From JANQIV01 sp050117315 (lineage in GTDB: Bacteria > Bacteroidota > Ignavibacteria > Ignavibacteriales > Melioribacteraceae), in assembly GCA_050117315.1 (NCBI GenBank), contig JASFMY010000051.1, positions 1 to 39,136 of the forward strand: a stretch of DNA of 39,136 nucleotides, written 5' to 3'. Below, piece after piece: positions 33,715-39,136 of the stretch (position 1 is the first letter of the stretch; every line of letters begins with the position of its first letter). The translations under genes and the position numbers were made by a program. Below the pieces are notes generated by a model. It did no database searches. It was not told where the DNA came from and saw only the letters and a list, made by a program, of their open reading frames with translations.

Positions 33715-36048
33715 GCCGAGTACGTCATAAACTTTTACAAGCACCTTGCCTTCTGTAGGTAGATTATAGCTTATTATAGTCGTTGGATTGAATGGATTCG
33801 GGTAGTTGCTGATGCTGAATTCTTCTTCATCTGCCGAAACTGTTTCCGAATTTTCTTCCTTTATGCTTTCTTCGTAGCCCAATATTCTTAGTTCGTTTTG
33901 GGCTAAGTCTGCAAGTGCGTTCCCCGGATAGTTATTTATAATGCTTGCAAAACATTCTGCAGCTTCTTCGCTTTTGTCCAAATTGTGTGCTAGTATTAAT
34001 CCTTTTGCATATAATAATAGCTGCTGTCATTGCTATATTTCTCGAGCAGATTATCTGCCCTTTCTATGGCATTTGTATAATCATCTATTCCGGAATAGTA
34101 ATCTATCATCAATCTTTCTGCTGTTGGTTGTAATCCAGAGTATTCTTTATTCGATAAAACATCTGTAAGATAATCTTTCATAGTAGTTGCATCACTTTCC
34201 CCACGTAAATCGTCTATCCGGCGATAACAACGAGCTGTTATTATTATAGCAAGTTTTGATAACGGAGAATCTGGGTTGTTTTTTATAAATTCATTAAAAC
34301 CTTCTATTACTTCCTCATACTCTGTAGAATACTCTTCTGAGTTTAATGTTATTTTTGATTTAAGATCATCTGCCAACTTTTTATTAATAGAAAAGTAATT
34401 TGAATTTATTCTTTCGAATTCTGATTCTACTGAGTTATCCACGGTTGCAGAATAATAGTTAGTACTTTCTTTGCCGGCAGATAATGATGGGCAACTTTGA
34501 TTGCTGACTGACTGTATGGTAGAACCACCACCTTCCGAAATTGAAGGTACACCGTTATCATAAAAACACGAGGAGGCATATATCGAAGAGAAGTTATAAG
34601 CATATAAATCTAAATCCGTACCACAAAAAACTGAGTTATCAATATCAATGTCGGATTCGTTCAATGCTCTAATTCCGGTATTACTAATTTCTATAGACGA
34701 TAGAGTTATAGCCGCTTCACTTGTATAAGATTCTAGCCCAATATCTAAGTCATATGCTGAAAAGCAATCTATATCAACCCTTTCACTATAATAGAGAGTC
34801 AAACCTGTCAAAGTTTGATTTGTACCAATGGCATAAGTTACCGTCTTCAAGTACAATTTCATTAACCTCTTCTGCATAATCTGCTGCTGTTTGAATTAAT
34901 CCGCAGAGACCTCTCAAAACGGTGTTGGCTTCCAATCTTGCCCGCAATCCGTTTATTGTTGCACTGCTGCTTATGGTTAACGTTCCGCCGGTGGAGATGA
35001 TTGAATAGCCCCCCAGGTTCACTGCTGCATCTTCGGTTATGCTTAAGGTTATACCGGAGGGGACTGTAACATTTCCGGCTAATTCAACCTCCGTAAACCA
35101 GGTTTCATTTGATGACATTGTGCCCCTGGTTGTAACACGTATTTGTCTTAATTGTGCCTGGTAGGTTGCATCATAATCATCTGCAGTTACTTCAAATGAA
35201 TACGATTGGTCATACGATTTAAAGACTCCATTCCTTCTCCACTCGCTTTTATCAGCGTCACCCGTATGCCAGATTCTTTGATATCCTGCATTATCTGTTT
35301 GTGGAGAGACTGCCCCCAAGACGGCACTCTGGCCTGCAACTTTGTCAAATTCTAATGGAGCTGTTTCTGTTCCACCGTCAACCTGTATTGAACCGTGAGT
35401 TCCCGTTCCGCTGTTATCCGTAAAATTATTATCTGCCGTAATTGTTACGCGTATTTCATAGGTTATTTCCAATGTAAGTTCCGATAATGTAACTAAATCT
35501 CTATTCACAAGATCATTATTTGCCTTAAAACTTAAATAGACTTTGGACTTACCGGCTTGATGTGCTGCTTGAATCTTTTCCGGTAATGCTGTTATTGCCC
35601 CGGTAGATACTATTGATCCGTTTGCACCTATATAATCTCCCAGCTCATCTGCATTGTCTATTAGATCCCATTTATCTTGTAGGCTTGGATTAGAAGGATA
35701 ATTTGCTATATAACCTAATCTAAAAAAATCGTAAGAATTACCGTTATATCTTAATACTACTGTTTTTGCATAAGCTCCTTCTGGCAGATCGGTCGGCAGG
35801 TTAAAGTCCCAAATAGCGCGAAGGTAAACGCTTGCTTCTGTTTCCGGGTCTTCGGGGATATAAGTACCATAGTCTATCGAAGTCTCACTAAAGAAATCAT
35901 AAGTATCGTCAGGATATACCTGTTTCTTTACTCTTGCAGTTTTATAACCGGTTTTTTGCTTGGTTACATCGCCGGATTGGCTGAATATGGAATTACAAAA
36001 GAACATCACTAATAAAAGATACGGAATTAATTTTACTATGGTTTTCAT
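33565..36048 (-). pseudogene. T9SS-secreted protein, two compensating frameshifts
   Basis: The start at 36048 has AAGGAG just upstream and begins a signal peptide (MKTIVKLIPYLLLVMFFC). The first part (to about 34840) is beta-rich with GGTETAPLEF-type repeats. The frame then runs out of phase: an extra base near 34838 and a missing base near 34010-34020 shift it away and back. Read through, it continues TYAIGTNQTLTGLTLYYSER, a beta-helix-like region, then TPR-like helices (NNPDSPLSKLAIIITARCYR), then YPNPFNPTT and the type A sorting domain ending SQGMLTKKMLLLK, the signal for type IX secretion. It is a paralogue of the gene at 37862. Length without frameshifts is about 828 codons. Confidence 0.82.
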
Positions 36049-36233
36049 AGCTTTCTCCTTTTGAATAATTATAAAATGTTTTGTTTTCAATTAACAACAA
36101 ACTTCTTTTTTCTTTACCGTTCTTCTCCTTTCTTTTTTTGTAAATTTTGTTAGTTTTAAAAACAGAATAGCCCGGTTCATTTTTTACAAATGAATATTAA
36201 GGTAGCCAGCCTTAGCGGGTTATTTTCTTTAGA

Positions 36234-36270
36234 GGTGAGGTGATGTTCGCAGCGTCATCTCATCTTTTTT
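36234..36270 (+). terminator. Plus-strand terminator-like hairpin
   Basis: GGTGAGGTGA (36234-36243) and TCATCTCATC (36255-36264) pair fully, with two G-U pairs only if transcribed on the + strand, then six T follow. It lies between two - strand genes with no + strand gene before it. A 17-codon ORF (36190-36243, MNIKVASLSGLFSLEVR) runs into it, probably by chance. Confidence 0.4.
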
Positions 36271-36291
36271 ATCAAGCTTCTCCTCCTTTCA

Positions 36292-37341
36292 TTATTCCAG
36301 TAATTTTCCGTGGTATATTAAGTTAAGGTTTGTAGACGATTCATATACCAAAAAGAAAACTTCTTTATTAAAAATTGATGCACCAAAAATTTGTGTTCTG
36401 GTTTTATCAAAATAAAATAAATACTGCATATCACTTCCGTTATAGTGAACTAATCCGTCCGTCATAAAAAGAAAAATATCTTTTGAGTTTCTTCCCCATA
36501 TTCGTTGGTAAAAATCTTCGTTATCAACTGTTAGAAATGTCTCAAACTTATTATCTACTCGTTTTGCTATTTCGTTGCCTAAAACAAAATATACTTCTCC
36601 ATTGATAAGACTGATATCGGCTTGCAATCCTTTTGTTTCGATACTACCGTATAGTTTGTTATATCTTTCTTGTGTATATTCATAAATAAGAGTGCTGTCT
36701 ACATGTTCACCTCCTCCTATTTTAATAACTTGTAGATAAATTTTATTATTTGTTTTATTTTTATATAGATGTTCTACAATTCCCTTAAGGTTATCTGTGT
36801 CCAGCATAATCCATTTATTATTTGTAAAATGTGCTATAACACTATTGTTCGCTAACTGTCTATCGTCTGGGTAAGCACCAAACGCATAAAGACTATTAGG
36901 AGAATCCCCCCACATATTATCAAATACAACATCATCATTTCCATCCTTTGTTAAAACTGCGTTTTCCGACCAACTGCTTCCGTTATATTTCCATATTCTT
37001 CCATCCAGTCCTCCAATCCATATGTTATTGCTTGAAAAACCCCAAATTGAGTGAGGTAAAATCCTTCGGAATATTCTATCTGTAGACCATTGCTCTCCAT
37101 CAAAGTGAAAAATACTTTTATAAAAGTCTCCGCTGTTTATTGCCCACACATCTGTAGGTGAACTTCCCCACATCCTGGTGAGAGTGTTATAGGGATAGTT
37201 TAATGTATCTATCGTCCAAACATAATCCCTTCTGCCTGGTTGGTCGGGTTTTTCTTCCGGCGGGGTAACCATATCATTGTTGCAGCTAAATGCAGTTATT
37301 AAAAACAAACTTGTAAATACTAGTTTTAATTTTGTTTTCAT
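36292..37341 (-). CDS. Lipoprotein with beta-propeller-like repeats
   Basis: The lipobox is LITAFSC with Cys20 after a hydrophobic leader (MKTKLKLVFTSLFLITAF), so it is lipid-anchored. The mature part has repeats of the form W(G)SSPTDVWAIN, WGFSSNNIWIGG, WGDSPNSLYAFG and WGRNSKDIFLFM at about 45-residue spacing, each with a WGxSxxDxW-like motif, which suggests a beta-propeller surface protein. No enzymatic motif is visible. It lies upstream of the frameshifted T9SS gene with a ~240 base gap. Confidence 0.75.
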   Translation of the reverse strand: MKTKLKLVFTSLFLITAFSCNNDMVTPPEEKPDQPGRRDYVWTIDTLNYPYNTLTRMWGSSPTDVWAINSGDFYKSIFHFDGEQWSTDRIFRRILPHSIWGFSSNNIWIGGLDGRIWKYNGSSWSENAVLTKDGNDDVVFDNMWGDSPNSLYAFGAYPDDRQLANNSVIAHFTNNKWIMLDTDNLKGIVEHLYKNKTNNKIYLQVIKIGGGEHVDSTLIYEYTQERYNKLYGSIETKGLQADISLINGEVYFVLGNEIAKRVDNKFETFLTVDNEDFYQRIWGRNSKDIFLFMTDGLVHYNGSDMQYLFYFDKTRTQIFGASIFNKEVFFLVYESSTNLNLIYHGKLLE

Positions 37342-37764
37342 TGTTTTATCTCAATAAAGTTTTTATAAACTAATCCGCCAACTTATGCGTGCTGTTTGAT
37401 CGTTGTCGGCTGAGTTACCATAGTAACTAAATCAATTTGTTATGAATTTAATAAGACATACTGGATGCTATCATCCCATTAAGCTTTAGTTTAAATGGTC
37501 ATGAAATCATCACCAAAGATAAATAGCTGCAAAAACAACAGAACATAGCTCTAGAAAGTTAATTTATGAAAGGTATCTATTTTCTCATTGAATCTCTGAA
37601 AAGGGAAAATGTTTTAATTATGAGCTAATCAATAATTATCTTTATGTCAAGTCCAAAATTGATAACTCATATTAATAATATCTTTACAATAGGAATTTAT
37701 TCATATCTTTGAATATTTACCCGGAATTTCTACATATACTGTGTTCTTAGACGGTTGATACGTA
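37342..37764. other. Gene-free stretch
   Basis: No coding region or clear RNA structure is visible. It probably holds the lipoprotein promoter. Confidence 0.5.
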
Positions 37765-38011
37765 AAATCCCCGAAATCTTTATTTATCCCGTTTGCGGGA
37801 AGATTCCGGGGATTTAATGAATTATACAATCTTCTGTCTCCTTAATCCTATTTACTATCTCCTATTTCAAAAGCAACATTTTCTTGGTTAACATTCCTTG
37901 CGAGGTTTCTATTTTGTATAAGTAAACTCCGCTGGGTAAATGTGAGGCATTAAATTCTACGCTGTGTGTGCCGGCTGTTCTAATTTCATTTACTAATGTC
38001 TCCACTTCACG
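37765..38011 (-). repeat. Duplicated C-terminal-domain-plus-terminator cassette, copy 2
   Basis: This is the second copy of the cassette at 33468-33714. It includes the 51-base terminator hairpin (37765-37815), identical in both copies, and the last ~50 codons of the second T9SS gene. Confidence 0.8.
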
Positions 38012-39136
38012 CCCTAAAACGTCATATATCTTTATGTTTACTTTTCCTTCTTCGGGAAGCGTATAGTTTATTGTTGTGGTCGGGTTAAACGGATTGGGAT
38101 AAACACTTGTCTCGATTCCACTATTTCCTTCAGCTTGATCTTCTTCGGGCTCTTCTATAATTGCTTCGCCCAAAGTTTCTAGTTGATATACTGCTGTTTC
38201 ATACAATGGATTCTCTTTGTAGTTATTTACAATAGTTGCAAAATATTCTATTGCTTCTTTAGGCTGCTCCATTTGATAGGCCAACATCATACCCTTCCTA
38301 AATAACGCGTCGCATAATATTTCATCATCGCTTTCATAGGTCTTTATAACGGCATCTGCCGTACTTATTGCTCTATCAAAATCTTTTACTTTTCCGTAAT
38401 ATTCCGTCATTAAATTTTCCGCTTCACCTTTAAGGGTAGTCAAGTCTTTATTATTAATAATTTCATCAAGGAAACTCTTCATTCCATCATAATCTTCAAA
38501 AAGTGAGAAGCTGTTTGCCGCCGTGTTTAGCGCTACATGGGATAAGGAGGATTTGGGATTGTTTGTAATAAACGTCTTAAAGTTTTCTACAATGGTAAGC
38601 AATTGACTATATAATTCTCTTTTCCCGGATTCCTCATCTTGATCATCTTCTTCATTTATCGTTTTCAACAGATCAAAATATGAAGCATTTATTTTTGAGA
38701 ATTCCGTCTCCACCGGGTCGTCACTTTGTATTTGCATAAGCGATAAATCATTTTCTTTACCCATAAGGGAACTACAGTCCAAAGAACTGCCTATATCAAT
38801 AGTTCCTCCCTCAGAGGTATAAGTCCTTGAGGTTCCGTCTTTAACGTAGCAACCATAAGCGGATATATGTCCGTTGCTTACGGCTTGATAATCATAATTT
38901 ATTGACTCACATAACTTGACTTGGTGAACTCCTAGATCCGAGCTTGCTATCGAGTAAAAGCTGGTGTTGTTGTTTTCGTAATAGTCGGTTGAAAACCAAC
39001 CGCTGCTTGCATATGTTCCTGCTCCAAAATTACAATTAGAGACATTCCCGGTAGCATAATAATTGCTGCAACTTGTCAAGTGAATACCTATCTGAGATGA
39101 GGAACCGTATATATTAATAGAGAGGATCGCATCATC
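37862..39136 (-). CDS. T9SS-secreted protein, 5' end outside the window
   Basis: The frame is open from the window edge (39136), so the N-terminus is missing; the first visible residues are DDAILSINIYGSS. It has a beta-helix-like front (many Ser/Tyr/Asn, SCSNYYATGNVSNCNFGAG), then TPR-like helices: FKTFITNNPKSSLSHVALN and YYGKVKDFDRAISTADAVIK. It ends with YPNPFNPTTTINYTLPEEGK and the type A sorting domain with VYLYKIETSQGMLTKKM. The same architecture as the gene at 33565-36048 shows the two are paralogues. The role (adhesin, surface enzyme or other) is unknown. Confidence 0.88.
   Translation of the reverse strand, partial: DDAILSINIYGSSSQIGIHLTSCSNYYATGNVSNCNFGAGTYASSGWFSTDYYENNNTSFYSIASSDLGVHQVKLCESINYDYQAVSNGHISAYGCYVKDGTSRTYTSEGGTIDIGSSLDCSSLMGKENDLSLMQIQSDDPVETEFSKINASYFDLLKTINEEDDQDEESGKRELYSQLLTIVENFKTFITNNPKSSLSHVALNTAANSFSLFEDYDGMKSFLDEIINNKDLTTLKGEAENLMTEYYGKVKDFDRAISTADAVIKTYESDDEILCDALFRKGMMLAYQMEQPKEAIEYFATIVNNYKENPLYETAVYQLETLGEAIIEEPEEDQAEGNSGIETSVYPNPFNPTTTINYTLPEEGKVNIKIYDVLGREVETLVNEIRTAGTHSVEFNASHLPSGVYLYKIETSQGMLTKKMLLLK

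Noticed and set aside
1..39136. tRNA or rRNA genes
   Set aside because: No cloverleaf with a conserved T-arm (GGTTCGA-type) or rRNA signature was recognised by eye; a scan with tRNAscan-SE would decide.

Overview
The window is AT-rich chromosomal DNA that looks like a member of Ignavibacteriota (Melioribacteraceae-like; Bacteroidota/Chlorobiota group). The evidence is two secreted proteins ending in a type IX secretion C-terminal domain with the YPNPFNPTT motif and a terminal ML-LK, a SAM-I riboswitch before metY-metX, FloA, ClpC, and many genes lacking a strong Shine-Dalgarno. The assignment is inferred from protein style, not from a marker gene.

Layout. (1) 1-4.1 kb, + strand: an exported unknown protein, a SAM methyltransferase, a small membrane protein, a terpene-cyclase-fold protein and an MscS channel with a one-base frameshift. 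(2) 3.9-7.4 kb: a promoter, 23-codon ORF and terminator, then a SAM-I riboswitch with its terminator controlling metY-metX, followed by a cold-shock-like protein. (3) 19.2-7.6 kb, - strand: one tightly packed array of ten genes: M64 peptidase, DUF4032 kinase-like protein, SpoIIE-type phosphatase, PduS, PduT, ThrA (aspartokinase-homoserine dehydrogenase), Asd, ThrB, ThrC and a SemiSWEET transporter. Together with metX-metY the window therefore carries nearly the whole aspartate-to-threonine/methionine branch. The surprise is a microcompartment shell protein (PduT) and its electron-transfer partner (PduS) inside the threonine operon, with no other compartment gene in view.

(4) 19.3-23.3 kb: a gene-poor, repeat-rich region with about nine degenerate 22-24 bp tandem units, small palindromes, a MITE, a frameshifted glycosidase with FG-GAP-like repeats, an IS630 transposase remnant split by a second MITE copy, and an IS200-like (RAYT) transposase stub. 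(5) 23.3-29.6 kb: ordinary housekeeping genes: clpC (-), then floA, a small membrane protein and a UvrD-type helicase (+).

(6) 29.6-33.5 kb: a second mobile-DNA island. It is bracketed by a 43 bp near-perfect copy of the helicase 3' end, and contains nested inverted-repeat elements, a TPR membrane protein interrupted by a 233 bp element with a 23 bp target duplication, an orphan Phd/YefM-like antitoxin with a toxin stub, and a fourth MITE copy. (7) 33.5-39.1 kb, - strand: two paralogous T9SS-secreted proteins (one with two compensating frameshifts, one running off the window) around a lipoprotein. Their last ~150 coding bases plus downstream terminator are a ~247 bp duplicated cassette about 97% identical by eye.

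At least four single-base frameshifts occur in accessory genes while the long core genes are intact. Either they are real decay or they are indel errors of a long-read assembly.
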